Shown: positions 30,547 through 39,637 of the stretch, one piece after another
Numbering within the stretch: position 1 is the first letter of the stretch
How the letters are laid out: each line of letters starts with the position of its first letter
Assembly: GCF_014650075.1 (NCBI RefSeq)
Contig: NZ_BMUG01000002.1
Location: forward strand, 1-64,000
DNA length: 64,000 nt
From: Streptomyces microflavus
GTDB lineage: Bacteria; Actinomycetota; Actinomycetes; Streptomycetales; Streptomycetaceae
Direction: 5' to 3'
Made by a program: the position numbers and the translations under genes
Notes under the pieces: model-generated
What the model saw: only the letters and a program-made list of their open reading frames with translations
What the model was told of the DNA's origin: nothing
The model's database searches: none

Positions 30547-30560
30547 CGCCGATGGCGAAC
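30547..30560 (-). promoter_or_regulatory. ClgR-box-like site upstream of clpC
   Basis: GTTCGCCATCGGCG on the minus strand fits the core CGC-N5-GCG of ClgR sites, with the favoured pyrimidine and purine at the spacer ends and TAC after it. It lies about 225 nt before the clpC start and about 32 nt upstream of the sigma-R-type -35. ClgR activates clp genes in Streptomyces. It overlaps a 7-9-7 inverted repeat at 30537-30559. Confidence 0.5.
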
Positions 30561-30771
30561 GTGAGACGCCTCGGCCTGCGTGTCGCCCCTTCCCACTAGG
30601 AAAGTCTTACCCGCAATCACTGACAGTCCATGCGGCGCGCCCCGGTTCCCTCCGCTACGGGCGAACAACCTTGCGCTGCAACACGCTCCCGCGCGCCCCT
30701 CAAAGCCGGACTCAGCGTGACGGCGCGGGGGCTCTGCGTAACTTCGGGGGCGGCCGACCGGTTCATCGGAC

Positions 30772-31362
30772 ATGGTCCTCACCGTCCCGCCGCCCCGCTC
30801 GTCACCCGATGCCGGTCCGGGTCCCGCCGCGCTCGCCCGGTGGTACGAGCGGAAGCTCGGCTGGGCGACCGAGGGGCGCGCTCCGGTGCGGCTGCTCACC
30901 GGTCTCCGGTTCGACGTGCTGGAACTTCCCGCCGAGGCCGGTCACGCCCTGCTGCGCCGCCCTGTGCGTACCGGTCCTGTGCTGCTGAGCGGCGGGCGGA
31001 TGGGGCTGCTGGTCGCCGCGGGCGGCGCCGATGAGCTGCCGGGGCTGCTCGACTGGCTGGAGTGGGGTCCGATCGCGCTCGATCTGACCGCCGTGGGGGC
31101 GGGGGGCCGGATCACGGCTCCGTCACCCCGGGGTGCGGGCTCGCCGGGGGCCGCCGTGTGGCTGCGGCCCCCCGAGCCGAGGCATACGCCCGGGCCGGCG
31201 CTTCCCGCTCTCGCGGGCTTCGGGAGCAGCGGTGGGGATGCCCCCGATCTCGTACGCCTGGTGGACGCCGCGGCGACGGAATGCCATCGGGTCCGGTTGT
31301 CGCGTGCCCGGGCCGGGCTGCGTAACGGCAGTCCGGCAGATCAGCCGTTGGCCTTCTCGTAA
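30772..31362 (+). CDS. SCO3374-type protein (primase-polymerase-like fold suspected)
   Basis: This 196-residue protein sits between clpC and lsr2, as does SCO3374 in S. coelicolor. The stretch LARWYERKLGWATEGRAPVRLLTGLRFDVLELP resembles the start of bifunctional primase-polymerase domains. The catalytic acidic motif expected of an active enzyme is not evident, so it is probably a degenerate relative. The C-terminus is Arg/Pro-rich. Its last 22 bp overlap the 3' end of lsr2 on the opposite strand. Confidence 0.8.
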   Translation: MVLTVPPPRSSPDAGPGPAALARWYERKLGWATEGRAPVRLLTGLRFDVLELPAEAGHALLRRPVRTGPVLLSGGRMGLLVAAGGADELPGLLDWLEWGPIALDLTAVGAGGRITAPSPRGAGSPGAAVWLRPPEPRHTPGPALPALAGFGSSGGDAPDLVRLVDAAATECHRVRLSRARAGLRNGSPADQPLAFS

Positions 31363-31676
31363 GCCTCGCGGATCTCGGCGGGAACGCGGCCGCGGTCATT
31401 CACGTTGTGGCCGTTCTCCCGCGCCCACCGGCGGATTTCCGCGGTGTCCTTGTTGCCGCCGGCGACGGCGCGGCCCTTGCCACGGCCCGTGGCGGCACGG
31501 CCACCGGTGCGGCGGCCACCCTTGGTGTAGGGCTCAAGAAGGCCGCGAAGCTTGTCCGCATTGGCCGTGGTGAGGTCGATCTCGTACGTCTTGCCGTCAA
31601 GCGCGAACGTCACGGTCTCGTCCGCCTCGACACCGTCGAGGTCATCGACAAGAAGGACCTGAACCTTCTGTGCCAC
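31341..31676 (-). CDS. lsr2: Lsr2-type nucleoid-associated protein
   Basis: GTG 31676 with AAAGGAAA upstream gives 111 residues. The N-terminal dimerisation domain (AQKVQVLLVDDLDG, about 1-60) joins through a Gly/Arg/Lys-rich linker to the DNA-binding domain (about 75-111). That domain carries IRRWARENG and the AT-hook-like NDRGRVPAEI. Lsr2 coats AT-rich DNA and silences genes acquired by transfer. Its own upstream region (31677-31830) is distinctly AT-richer than the surroundings and may be autoregulated. Confidence 0.96.
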   Translation of the reverse strand: MAQKVQVLLVDDLDGVEADETVTFALDGKTYEIDLTTANADKLRGLLEPYTKGGRRTGGRAATGRGKGRAVAGGNKDTAEIRRWARENGHNVNDRGRVPAEIREAYEKANG

Positions 31677-31830
31677 GGGATTTCCTTTCATCGAAAATGG
31701 AGTACGCGGAAAGGAAACCGCTTTTCTCGGGAAAACACAAACCCCCGGGAGAGGTTCAGGGGATCGAGAACGCGGGAAACGTGCGCGATTCGGACATAGG
31801 GATGCAGGGCTTCCACACATCATCCGCGCA

Positions 31831-32400
31831 TCACAGGTGCAGAAGCATCCGACTGTTGCCCAAGGTGTTCGGCTTCACTCGTTCGAGACCGAGGAACTCT
31901 GCGACGCCCTCGTCGTAGGAACGCAGCAGCTCACTGTAGACATCTGTGTCGACCGGCGTCTCTCCGATCTCGACGAACCCGTGCTTCGCGAAGAAGTCCA
32001 CTTCGAAGGTGAGGCAGAAAACCCTGCGCACCCCGAGCCAGCGGGCGGTCTGCAAGAGCTTCTCCAGTACGTGATGCCCCACCCCGGCGCCCTTGATGCG
32101 GGGGTCGACGGCGAGAGTACGGACTTCCGCGAGGTCTTCCCACATGACATGGAGAGCGCCGCAGCCGATGACCCGGGCATCCTCGTCGCGTTCCGCCACC
32201 CAGAACTCCTGGATGTCCTCGTAAAGGGTGACGGTGGCTTTGTCGAGCAGGATGCCGCCGGACACGTACCCGTCGAGGAGCCTGCGTACGGATGACACAT
32301 CGGTCGTCCTGGCCCGGCGTACGGTGATGGCGGGCTTATTTACCGACGGGTCGGTATGAAAGTCGGTATCCGGTTCGGTTTGCGGCTGCTCTGAGGACAT
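31831..32400 (-). CDS. GNAT-family amino-acid N-acetyltransferase (short ArgA type)
   Basis: ATG 32400 gives 189 residues. After a polar lead of about 25 residues comes ITVRRARTTDVSSVRRLLDGY, followed by LYEDIQEFWVAE, the acetyl-CoA loop VDPRIKGAGVGHHVLEKLL (about 118-137) and FAKHGFVEIGE. This order matches the short N-acetylglutamate synthase known from M. tuberculosis, the first enzyme of arginine synthesis. TAGCGT ends 7 nt before the ATG, so the message may be leaderless. It follows the BlaI-type gene after a 10-nt gap. Confidence 0.88.
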   Translation of the reverse strand: MSSEQPQTEPDTDFHTDPSVNKPAITVRRARTTDVSSVRRLLDGYVSGGILLDKATVTLYEDIQEFWVAERDEDARVIGCGALHVMWEDLAEVRTLAVDPRIKGAGVGHHVLEKLLQTARWLGVRRVFCLTFEVDFFAKHGFVEIGETPVDTDVYSELLRSYDEGVAEFLGLERVKPNTLGNSRMLLHL

Positions 32401-32410
32401 GCCCCCGACG

Positions 32411-32845
32411 CTATCGCCCGCTCTCCGGCTCCGCGTCATCGGCTGGGGCTCCGCCTTCGGGGGCTCCGGCGGTCGGTTCCGCGTCATTGGGGGAAACCAT
32501 ACGAACAGCGTCCTGAAGTGCTTCGCGCTGCTCCGGCGACATCATGCCGAAGAAGGCGACAAGGGCGGCGGCCGGGTTGTCACTGTGCGACCAGGCTTCG
32601 TTCATCAGTGCGGCCGAGTAGGCGGCCCTGGTGGAGACGGCCGTATATCGATATGCCCGGCCGTCCACTTCCCTGCGGACCCAGCCCTTCTGATGGAGAT
32701 TGTCCATTACCGTCATCACCGTCGTGTAGGCGATGGACCGTTCCTGCTGGAGGTCCTCAAGGACTTCCCGCACGGTGACCGGACGGTTCCATTGCCAGAC
32801 GCGTGTCATCACGGCGTCTTCCAGCTCTCCCAATTGGCGGGGCAC
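32411..32845 (-). CDS. BlaI/MecI/CopY-family transcriptional regulator
   Basis: GTG 32845 gives 144 residues. The winged-helix domain (about 1-75) shows LGELEDAVMTRVWQ, VREVLEDL and AYTTVMTVMDNLHQKGWV, diagnostic of BlaI-type repressors. The acidic Pro/Ala-rich C-terminus is unusual. No BlaR1-type M56 sensor protease is encoded next to it, so it is an orphan. The start is leaderless-like (TAAAGT at 32852-32857, 6 nt, GTG). The -10 lies inside CACTAAAGTG, a small palindrome that could be the autoregulatory operator. Confidence 0.92.
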   Translation of the reverse strand: MPRQLGELEDAVMTRVWQWNRPVTVREVLEDLQQERSIAYTTVMTVMDNLHQKGWVRREVDGRAYRYTAVSTRAAYSAALMNEAWSHSDNPAAALVAFFGMMSPEQREALQDAVRMVSPNDAEPTAGAPEGGAPADDAEPESGR

Positions 32846-32977
32846 GGGATCACTTTAGTGCCAGATGTCCCGAATGACTGGTTATTTACAGAGCCAAAAG
32901 AGCGCACGGCTCTCATGAGCCGTGCGCTCCAGGGATGGTGCGAAGGTTCCGCGGGTCCCGGTGGGCCGCTTCCGCGT

Positions 32978-33157
32978 TCAGGCATTCTCCGGACGAGCGG
33001 TCTGCTTTACGGATTCCGCGCGGGCGATCGCCGCGTCCACGGCGTCGTCCTCCTTGGCCTTGTTCGGACCGCCCTGGCTCTTGACGATCGTCACGACCAG
33101 GCCGATGAAGAAGATGGCCATCACCACGGGGGGCACGAGCGCGGATACGTAGTCCAT
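32978..33157 (-). CDS. 59-residue membrane protein
   Basis: A small frame starts at ATG 33157 and ends at TGA 32978. It begins MDYVSALVPPVVMAIFFIGL and has one transmembrane helix (about residues 8-26). A charged cytoplasmic tail with NKAKEDDAVDAAIARAES follows. TACTCT lies 7 nt before the ATG. Codon use is typical for the strain and the hydrophobic plan is coherent, so it is probably real. Function unknown. Confidence 0.75.
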   Translation of the reverse strand: MDYVSALVPPVVMAIFFIGLVVTIVKSQGGPNKAKEDDAVDAAIARAESVKQTARPENA

Positions 33158-33238
33158 GCCGTCCAGAGTAGCGAGCCCCGTACGACGGGACGCGGCGACC
33201 TCCCGTGGAGGCCGCCGCGTCCGTGGGCGGTGCGGGTG

Positions 33239-33868
33239 TCAGCCCGCGGCGCGCTCCTCCTCCGAGGGCGGCGGGGCGGGGCGGCGGCGGGGCGGGAAGA
33301 CCTCGGAGGGCTTGGGCGCCGGGCGCGGGCCGGGGGCCGGCGAGCGGCCGGGGGCGGGGGCGGGGGCGGCCGGGGCCTTGGGGCGTTCCGGTTCCCGGTC
33401 GGCCGCCCGGCCGCCGGGCAGGGCGAGCAGCCGGCTGCGGGGGCCGGGGGCCACCAGGGCGGCGGAGCGGCCGGCGAGCCGGGCCCGTACGGAGCGCTCG
33501 GCGAGGATCTGGCAGCGCTCCAGGAGGGCCGCGGCGAGCGGTTTCCCGCGCAGGGCGCGCAGGGCCGCCAGATCGTCGGGGCGGGGGTCGTATCCGGCCG
33601 CCAGGGCGTCCTGGAGGAGCTCCAGATAGCCGGTGACGGAGCCGGGAAGGGCGGCGCGGTAGCGGGCGAGGTCGGCGAGGAGGAACGCTCGCAGCCGGCC
33701 CGCCTCCCCGACCGCCTCGTCCACGGAGCCCGCGAGCCGCAGGCAGTCCTGGACATCCTCGTCGGACAGGGGCATGGGGTGGAGGGCGATGGCGAGGGCA
33801 CGTCGGAGCACCCGCAGCTCGTCCGCGCTGAACGCCATGCCGCCTCGTGAACCGTAGGGCGTGGGCAT
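33239..33868 (-). CDS. Conserved actinobacterial protein of unknown function
   Basis: ATG 33868 gives 209 residues and has TATTGT exactly 6 nt upstream (leaderless pattern); ATG 33838 is less likely. Residues about 10-140 are predicted helical (FSADELRVLRRALAIALHP, AFLLADLARYRAALPGS). The last 60 residues are Pro/Ala/Arg-rich and probably disordered. No catalytic motif, signal peptide or membrane helix is seen. Confidence 0.78.
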   Translation of the reverse strand: MPTPYGSRGGMAFSADELRVLRRALAIALHPMPLSDEDVQDCLRLAGSVDEAVGEAGRLRAFLLADLARYRAALPGSVTGYLELLQDALAAGYDPRPDDLAALRALRGKPLAAALLERCQILAERSVRARLAGRSAALVAPGPRSRLLALPGGRAADREPERPKAPAAPAPAPGRSPAPGPRPAPKPSEVFPPRRRPAPPPSEEERAAG

Positions 33869-33965
33869 AACGCGACAATACGTGCTAAATGGACAAAATC
33901 CGTTTAACTGGTCGTCGGTGGCGCGGCGCGCCTGGGCGGTCCGCCCGACCCTGCCCTCGGCCGTT

Positions 33966-33992
33966 CCCGCAGGTGCGCCGGGCTCCTGCGGG
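33966..33992 (-). terminator. Hairpin after coaX operon
   Basis: CCCGCAGG (33966-33973) and CCTGCGGG (33985-33992) form an 8-bp stem with an 11-nt loop just past the coaX stop codon, at the end of the five-gene cofactor operon. Confidence 0.6.
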
Positions 33993-34000
33993 CCCGCCCC

Positions 34001-34798
34001 CTACGACCGGGACACGTTCCGCTCGTAGACCAGGCGCAGGCCGATGAGCGTCAGCCACGGCTCGTGCTCGTCGATCACGGAGGACTCCCCCAACACCATC
34101 GGAGCAAGGCCGCCGGTCGCGATGACCGTGACGTCGTCCGGGTCGGCCGTCAGCTCCTTCTTCATCCGGGCCACGACGCCGTCGACCTGGCCCGCGAAGC
34201 CGTAGATGATGCCGGACTGCATGGCCTCGACGGTGTTCTTGCCGATCACGCTGCGCGGCCGGGCCAGCTCGATCTTGCGGAGCTGGGCGCCCTTGACGCC
34301 GAGCGCCTCGACGGAGATCTCGATGCCGGGGGCGATGACCCCGCCCGCGTACTCCCCACGGGCGGAGACCGCGTCGAAGGTGGTGGCGGTGCCGAAGTCG
34401 ACGACGATCGCCGGGCCCCCGTACAGCTCGACGGCGGCGACCGCGTTGATGATGCGGTCCGCGCCGACCTCCTTGGGGTTGTCCATCAGGACCGGCACAC
34501 CGGTCTTGACGCCGGGCTCCACCAGGACGGCGGGGACGTCGCCGTAATAGCGGCGGGTGACCTCGCGCAGCTCGTGCAGGACCGAGGGGACGGTCGCGCA
34601 GATCGCGATGCCCTCGATGCCGTCGCCCAGCTCCATGCCGAGCAGCGGGTGCATGCCCATCAGGCCCTGGAGCAGGACCGCCAGCTCGTCGGCGGTGCGG
34701 CGGGCGTCGGTGGAGATCCGCCAGTGCTCGACGATCTCCTCGCCGTCGAAGAGGCCGAGGACCGTGTGCGTGTTGCCGACGTCGATGGTGAGCAGCAT
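34001..34798 (-). CDS. coaX: Type III pantothenate kinase
   Basis: This 265-residue enzyme phosphorylates pantothenate, the first committed step of coenzyme A synthesis. The ASKHA motifs are DVGNTHTVLGLF (about 6-17), NPKEVGADRIINA (about 106-118) and DFGTATTFD (about 132-140). Its start overlaps the nadC stop by one base (TGATG), so it is translationally coupled. Being in one operon with panC puts pantothenate formation and use together. Confidence 0.96.
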   Translation of the reverse strand: MLLTIDVGNTHTVLGLFDGEEIVEHWRISTDARRTADELAVLLQGLMGMHPLLGMELGDGIEGIAICATVPSVLHELREVTRRYYGDVPAVLVEPGVKTGVPVLMDNPKEVGADRIINAVAAVELYGGPAIVVDFGTATTFDAVSARGEYAGGVIAPGIEISVEALGVKGAQLRKIELARPRSVIGKNTVEAMQSGIIYGFAGQVDGVVARMKKELTADPDDVTVIATGGLAPMVLGESSVIDEHEPWLTLIGLRLVYERNVSRS

Positions 34799-35856
34799 CA
34801 GGCGCCGGCCCCGTCGGTGGTGGACGCGTCGCGGAAGTCCAGGCCGATGTCGAGGATCGGCGAGGAGTGGGTGAGCGCCCCGACGGCCAGGTAGTCGACG
34901 CCCGCGTCCGCGTAGGCGCGGGCCGAGTCGAGGGTGAGGCGGCCGGAGGATTCGAGGACCGCGCGGCCGGCGACCAGGGCCACCGCCTCCGCCGTCTCGG
35001 CCGGGGTGAAGTTGTCCAGCAGGATCAGGTCGACGCCCGCGTCCAGCACCTCGCGGACCTGCTCCATCGTGTCGACCTCCACCTCGATGGGCAGGTCGGG
35101 GAATTCGGCACGGACGCGCTTGAACGCCTCCGCGACCCCGCCCGCCGCGATGACGTGGTTGTCCTTGACCAGGGCCGCGTCGGAGAGCGACATCCGGTGG
35201 TTGACGCCGCCGCCGCAGCGCACCGCGTACTTCTCCAGCGCGCGCAGACCCGCCGTCGTCTTACGGGTGTCGCGGACCTGGGCTTTGGAACCCTCCAGCA
35301 CGTCCGCCCAGGCGCGGGTGGCGGTCGCGATGCCGGAGAGGCGGCAGAGCAGGTTGAGCGCGCTGCGCTCGCCGGTCAGCAGGTCGCGGGTGCGGGTGGT
35401 GACGGTCAGCAGCTTCTGGCCGGGGGCGATGCGCTCGCCGTCCTCGACGTGCCGCTCGACCTCGAACTCCTCGGTGCAGACGATCGACAGGACCGCCTCG
35501 GCGACCCGCAGCCCGGCCACGACCCCCGCCTCACGGGCGGTGAAGTCACCGGTGATCACGGCGTCCTCGGGGACGGTCGCCACGGTCGTGACGTCCACCC
35601 CGCCGTCGAGGTCCTCCTCGATCGCCACATGGGCGACGTCCTCGACCTGGACGGGGTCGAGCCCCGCCTCGGCCAGCAGCAGGGCGAGCGCCGGGTCCAG
35701 GCCGCACTCCAGGGCTTCGGGGTCGAATCCGTCGTCCCCGCCACAGCCGCAGCCGTCGCCGCAGCCTCCCGAGGGCGCGGAAGGTGCGGGCGCGCCGACC
35801 CGGATCAGCGGTACGTCCACAGGTGTGGGGCGCGGATTCTCTTCGGGCGTGGACAC
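34798..35856 (-). CDS. nadC: Nicotinate-nucleotide pyrophosphorylase (carboxylating)
   Basis: GTG 35856 with GAGGAG upstream gives 352 residues. NadC converts quinolinate and PRPP to nicotinate mononucleotide. Core motifs are present: ALNLLCRLSGIAT, the catalytic region VRDTRKTTAGLRALEKYAV, GGGVNHRMSLSDAALVKDNH and the late GVDYLAVGALTHS. The first 55 or so residues are an extra Pro/Gly/Cys-rich leader with Cys32, Cys36, Cys38 and Cys51 (in GGCGDGCGCGG), absent from typical NadC. It might bind a metal. Confidence 0.96.
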   Translation of the reverse strand: MSTPEENPRPTPVDVPLIRVGAPAPSAPSGGCGDGCGCGGDDGFDPEALECGLDPALALLLAEAGLDPVQVEDVAHVAIEEDLDGGVDVTTVATVPEDAVITGDFTAREAGVVAGLRVAEAVLSIVCTEEFEVERHVEDGERIAPGQKLLTVTTRTRDLLTGERSALNLLCRLSGIATATRAWADVLEGSKAQVRDTRKTTAGLRALEKYAVRCGGGVNHRMSLSDAALVKDNHVIAAGGVAEAFKRVRAEFPDLPIEVEVDTMEQVREVLDAGVDLILLDNFTPAETAEAVALVAGRAVLESSGRLTLDSARAYADAGVDYLAVGALTHSSPILDIGLDFRDASTTDGAGA

Positions 35857-35925
35857 GGTTGCGGCTCCTCGGGGCGTGGCGGGTGGTGCGGGTGCGGCTC
35901 GCGCCGCTGCTTTCCAGCAGTCTGC

Positions 35926-37620
35926 TCAATCCGCCGGGCGTACGGGCGGGAATGCGGCGGTCTCCGTGCGGTGGACGACCGGGGTGCGGTCCGGGGCGAT
36001 GCGGACGACCAGGTGGCGGCGCCAGTGCTCGTCGTCGCGGTCGGGCCGGTCCTCGCGCCAGTGGCAGCCGCGGGTCTCCTCGCGCTCCCGGGCGGCGGCG
36101 ACCAGGACCCGGGAGACCAGCAGCAGGTTGGTGACCTCCCAGGCGTCGACCCCGGGGACCGCGTCCTTCGGGTCGGCGGCGTCCGCGTCGGCGGCGGCGC
36201 TGCGGTGCAGGGCCTCCAGCTCCTCGGCGGCGGTGGCCAGGCTGGCGGCGGAGCGCAGGACTCCGGCGCCCCGGGTCATGGTGCGCTGGATCGCCGTACG
36301 GGCCTCGGGTGCGAGCAGCGCGACGGGGTCGTCGGCGCCCTCGCCCGAGGCTTCCGCCGGTTCGGTGCGGGGCGGGCGGGTCTGGGCGATGTCCGCGGCG
36401 ATGCGCTCGGCGAAGACCAGGCCCTCCAGGAGGGAGTTCGACGCCAGCCGGTTCGCCCCGTGCACCCCCGTACAGGCGACCTCGCCGCAGGCGTACAGGC
36501 CGGGGACGGTCGTCCGGCCGCGCAGGTCGGTGCGGATGCCGCCGGAGGCGTAGTGCGCGGCCGGGGCGACCGGGATCGGCTCGGTGACCGGGTCGATGCC
36601 ATGGGCGCGGCAGGCGGCCAGGATGGTGGGGAAGCGCTGCTCCCACATCCGGGCGCCGAAGTGCCGGGCGTCCAGATACATGTGCTCGGTGCCGTGCTCG
36701 TGCATCTGCCGGGTGATGGCCTTGGCGACGATGTCGCGGGGGGCCAGCTCGGCCAGCTCGTGCTGGCCGAGCATGAAGCGGGTGCCGGCCGCGTCGACGA
36801 GGTGGGCGCCCTCGCCGCGTACCGCCTCGGAGACCAGCGGCTGCTGGCCCTCGGAGTCGGCGCCGAGGAAGAGGACGGTCGGGTGGAACTGGACGAACTC
36901 CAGATCGGAGACCTCGGCCCCGGCCCGCAGCGCCAGCGCCACACCGTCGCCGGTGGAGACCGACGGGTTGGTGGTGGCGGAGAAGACCTGGCCCATGCCG
37001 CCGGTGGCGAGGACGACCGAGGGGGCGCGGACCGCGCCGACGCCGTCGTGCTGGCCCTCGCCCATGACGTGCAGGGAGACCCCTGCCGTACGGCCTTCGG
37101 CGTCGGTGAGCAGGTCCAGGACCAGGGCGTTCTCGATGGTGTGCAGGGCGGCCGAGCGGACCGCCTCGACCAGGGCGCGGGAGATCTCCGCGCCGGTCGC
37201 GTCACCGCCCGCGTGGGCGATGCGGCGGCGGTGGTGGCCGCCCTCGCGGGTCAGCGCTATGTCGCCGCTGTCGGTGGTGTCGAAGGTGGCGCCGGTGGTG
37301 ATCAGGCGGCGGACGGCGTCGGGGCCCTCGGTGACCAGGACCCGTACGGCCTCCTCGTCGCAGAGGCCCGCGCCCGCGACGAGGGTGTCGTCCAGGTGCT
37401 GCTCGGGGGTGTCGCCCTCGCCGAGCGCCGCGGCGATACCGCCCTGGGCCCAGCGGGTCGAACCGTCGTCGAGCCGCGCCTTGGTGACCACCACGGTGTC
37501 CAGGCCGGCGGCCGCGCAGCGCAGGGCGGTGGTGAGACCGGCGACTCCGGAGCCGACCACCACGACGTCCGCGTCGATGGCCCAGCCGGGGGCGGGGGCG
37601 GTCAGCCGTATTCCGGTCAC
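35926..37620 (-). CDS. nadB: L-aspartate oxidase
   Basis: This 564-residue flavoprotein oxidises L-aspartate to iminoaspartate in NAD synthesis. The FAD-binding motif [11 protein letters not shown] (about 23-33) opens the protein. [13 protein letters not shown] (about 55-67), [18 protein letters not shown] (about 120-137) and the C-terminal [25 protein letters not shown] follow in order. GTG start overlaps the panC stop (GTGA). nadC begins 69 nt downstream. NadA is not encoded in this window. Confidence 0.96.
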   Translation of the reverse strand: MTGIRLTAPAPGWAIDADVVVVGSGVAGLTTALRCAAAGLDTVVVTKARLDDGSTRWAQGGIAAALGEGDTPEQHLDDTLVAGAGLCDEEAVRVLVTEGPDAVRRLITTGATFDTTDSGDIALTREGGHHRRRIAHAGGDATGAEISRALVEAVRSAALHTIENALVLDLLTDAEGRTAGVSLHVMGEGQHDGVGAVRAPSVVLATGGMGQVFSATTNPSVSTGDGVALALRAGAEVSDLEFVQFHPTVLFLGADSEGQQPLVSEAVRGEGAHLVDAAGTRFMLGQHELAELAPRDIVAKAITRQMHEHGTEHMYLDARHFGARMWEQRFPTILAACRAHGIDPVTEPIPVAPAAHYASGGIRTDLRGRTTVPGLYACGEVACTGVHGANRLASNSLLEGLVFAERIAADIAQTRPPRTEPAEASGEGADDPVALLAPEARTAIQRTMTRGAGVLRSAASLATAAEELEALHRSAAADADAADPKDAVPGVDAWEVTNLLLVSRVLVAAAREREETRGCHWREDRPDRDDEHWRRHLVVRIAPDRTPVVHRTETAAFPPVRPAD

Positions 37621-38699
37621 GAGAGGGCTCCGAAGGTGAGGGGGATGTTGTCGATGAGGCGGGTCTCCCCGACCCGGGCGGCGACGGCGAGGACCGCCTC
37701 GCCGCTCTCGCGGTCGTCGGGGATCTCGGTGAAGTCCGCCGGGTCGACCAGGGCCAGGTAGTCCAGGACGAGGGGGTACTTGCCCCGAGTGGCGGCCTCT
37801 TCCAGGATCGCGCGCGCGGTGGCCCGTACGGCGGCGGGCGCCCCGTTCGGCCGGGCCAGGGCCACGGCCTGGGCGTCGGCGGCGGCCCTGGCCTCGCCGA
37901 GCCTGTTGAGCCCGGCGGCCCGGCCGTCGCCGCCGGGGGCGGTGGCCTTGGCGCGCTCGTGCAGGGCCTGCTGGGCGGCGAGCCGGTCGCGCGCCGCGAA
38001 CAGGGCGCGGGGCAGGGCGAGGGCGGTGTGCCGCTCCTGCGGGGAGAGGAAACGGTTGCGGCTGGAGAGCGCGAGGCCGTCGGGGTCGCGGACGGTGGGG
38101 ACGCCGGTGATCCGGACGCCGAAGTTCAGGTCGCGGACCATGCGGCGGATCAGGGCGAGCTGCTGGGCGTCCTTCTGCCCGTAGAACGCCTCGTCGGGGC
38201 GGGTGAGGTGGAGGAGCTTGGCGACGACGGTGAGCATGCCGTCGAAGTGGCCGGGGCGGGATGCTCCTTCGAGGCGCTCGCCCATGGGGCCAGCGGTGAT
38301 CCTGACCTGGGGCTCGCCGCCGGGGTAGACCTCGTCCACACCGGGGGCGAAGACGGCGTCCGCGCCCGCTGCGGCGGCGGTCTCCAGGTCGGCGTCCAGG
38401 GTGCGCGGATAGCGGTCCAGGTCGGCGGCCTCGCCGAACTGGAGCGGGTTCACGAAGACGGTGACCACGACCTGGCCGTCCGGGCCCGCTGCCTCGCGGG
38501 CGGCACGGATCAGGGTGGCGTGGCCCTCGTGGAGGGCGCCCATCGTCATGACGACGGCCCGCTCGGCTCCGGCGGGGCGGGGCAGCGCGTCGAGCTCGGC
38601 TGCGGTGCGCAGGAGGGCTGGGGTGGTGCCCTGGAGCGCGGGGGCGGTGCCCTGGAGGGCCGTGGGGCCCGTGTTTCCCGTACGGCTGCTGGTGGTCAT
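37617..38699 (-). CDS. panC: Pantoate--beta-alanine ligase
   Basis: ATG 38699 overlaps the stop of the upstream gene by ATGA and gives 360 residues, longer than the 280-310 usual for PanC. An N-terminal lead repeats ALQGT(A/T)PAL twice. The HIGH-type motif [31 protein letters not shown], the [16 protein letters not shown] region and [11 protein letters not shown] show a complete enzyme. A 30-residue Ala-rich insertion lies near residue 265. It joins pantoate and beta-alanine to make pantothenate. Confidence 0.95.
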   Translation of the reverse strand: MTTSSRTGNTGPTALQGTAPALQGTTPALLRTAAELDALPRPAGAERAVVMTMGALHEGHATLIRAAREAAGPDGQVVVTVFVNPLQFGEAADLDRYPRTLDADLETAAAAGADAVFAPGVDEVYPGGEPQVRITAGPMGERLEGASRPGHFDGMLTVVAKLLHLTRPDEAFYGQKDAQQLALIRRMVRDLNFGVRITGVPTVRDPDGLALSSRNRFLSPQERHTALALPRALFAARDRLAAQQALHERAKATAPGGDGRAAGLNRLGEARAAADAQAVALARPNGAPAAVRATARAILEEAATRGKYPLVLDYLALVDPADFTEIPDDRESGEAVLAVAARVGETRLIDNIPLTFGALS

Positions 38700-39637
38700 C
38701 GGGTCTCCCCCGGTCCGGGGCGGCTTTCCTGGTCGGCCAGGGCGACGAGCAGGTCCTCCGCCAGCTCCGGCTTGAGGAGGCCGTGGGCCAGCGCCCGGTC
38801 GGCCGTGGCGCGGGCCATCGCGAGGTAGCCCCCGACCATCTGCGGGGCGTGCGTGCGCAGCTCGCCGATGTGCGCGGCGACCGTGCCCGCGTCGCCCCGG
38901 GCCACCGGGCCGGTCAGCGCGGCGTCGCCGGAGCGCAGGGCGTTGTCCAGGGCGGCGCCCAGCAGCGGGCCGAGCATCCGGTCCGGGGCGGTGACCCCGG
39001 CCTTGGCCAGCAGCTCCATCGACTCGGCGACCAGGGTGACCAGGTGGTTCGCGCCGAGGGCGAGGGCCGCGTGGTAGAGCGGGCGGGACTCCTCGGCGAT
39101 CCACTCCGGCTCGCCGCCCATCTCGATGACCAGCGCTTCGGCGGCCAGCCGCAGCTCCTCGGGGGCGGTGACCCCGAAGGAGCAGCCCGCCAGCCGCTGG
39201 ACGTCGACGGAGGAGCCGGTGAACGTCATCGCGGGGTGCAGCGCGAGCGGCAGGGCCCCGGCCCGCAGCGCGGGGTCCAGGACCCGGGCCCCGTACCGCC
39301 CGGAGGTGTGGACGAGGAGCTGTCCCGGCCGTACGGCGCCGGTCTCGGCGAGCCCCTCGACCAGGGAGGGCAGCGCGTCGTCGGGGACGGTCAGCAGCAC
39401 CAGCTCGGCGCGGGCCAGGACCTCTGCGGGCTCCACCACGGGAACGTCGGGGAGCAGGGTGGCCGCGCGGCGCCTGGAGGCGTCGGAGACGCCCGAGACG
39501 GCCACCGGGCGGTGCCCGGCGAGCTGGAGCGCGGCGGCGAGTGCGGGGCCGACGCGGCCCGCTCCCACGACGCCGACGGTGAGGCGGGCGGGGCGGTCCC
39601 TCGCGTCGAGGGGTTCCTTCGGAACTGTCGTATTCAC
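38696..39637 (-). CDS. Rossmann-like / DUF2520 oxidoreductase
   Basis: GTG 39637 gives 313 residues. The N-terminal Rossmann fold has [16 protein letters not shown] (about 23-38). The C-terminal DUF2520 domain includes [16 protein letters not shown] and [18 protein letters not shown], giving the overall plan of a beta-hydroxyacid or ketopantoate reductase-like dimer. It is the first gene of the DUF2520-panC-nadB-nadC-coaX operon. A role in supplying pantoate is suggested by position only. Confidence 0.88.
   Translation of the reverse strand: MNTTVPKEPLDARDRPARLTVGVVGAGRVGPALAAALQLAGHRPVAVSGVSDASRRRAATLLPDVPVVEPAEVLARAELVLLTVPDDALPSLVEGLAETGAVRPGQLLVHTSGRYGARVLDPALRAGALPLALHPAMTFTGSSVDVQRLAGCSFGVTAPEELRLAAEALVIEMGGEPEWIAEESRPLYHAALALGANHLVTLVAESMELLAKAGVTAPDRMLGPLLGAALDNALRSGDAALTGPVARGDAGTVAAHIGELRTHAPQMVGGYLAMARATADRALAHGLLKPELAEDLLVALADQESRPGPGETR

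Noticed and set aside
34867..37761. About 960-codon plus-strand frame opposite nadC and nadB
   Set aside because: Antisense shadow; the minus-strand genes have full catalytic motifs.
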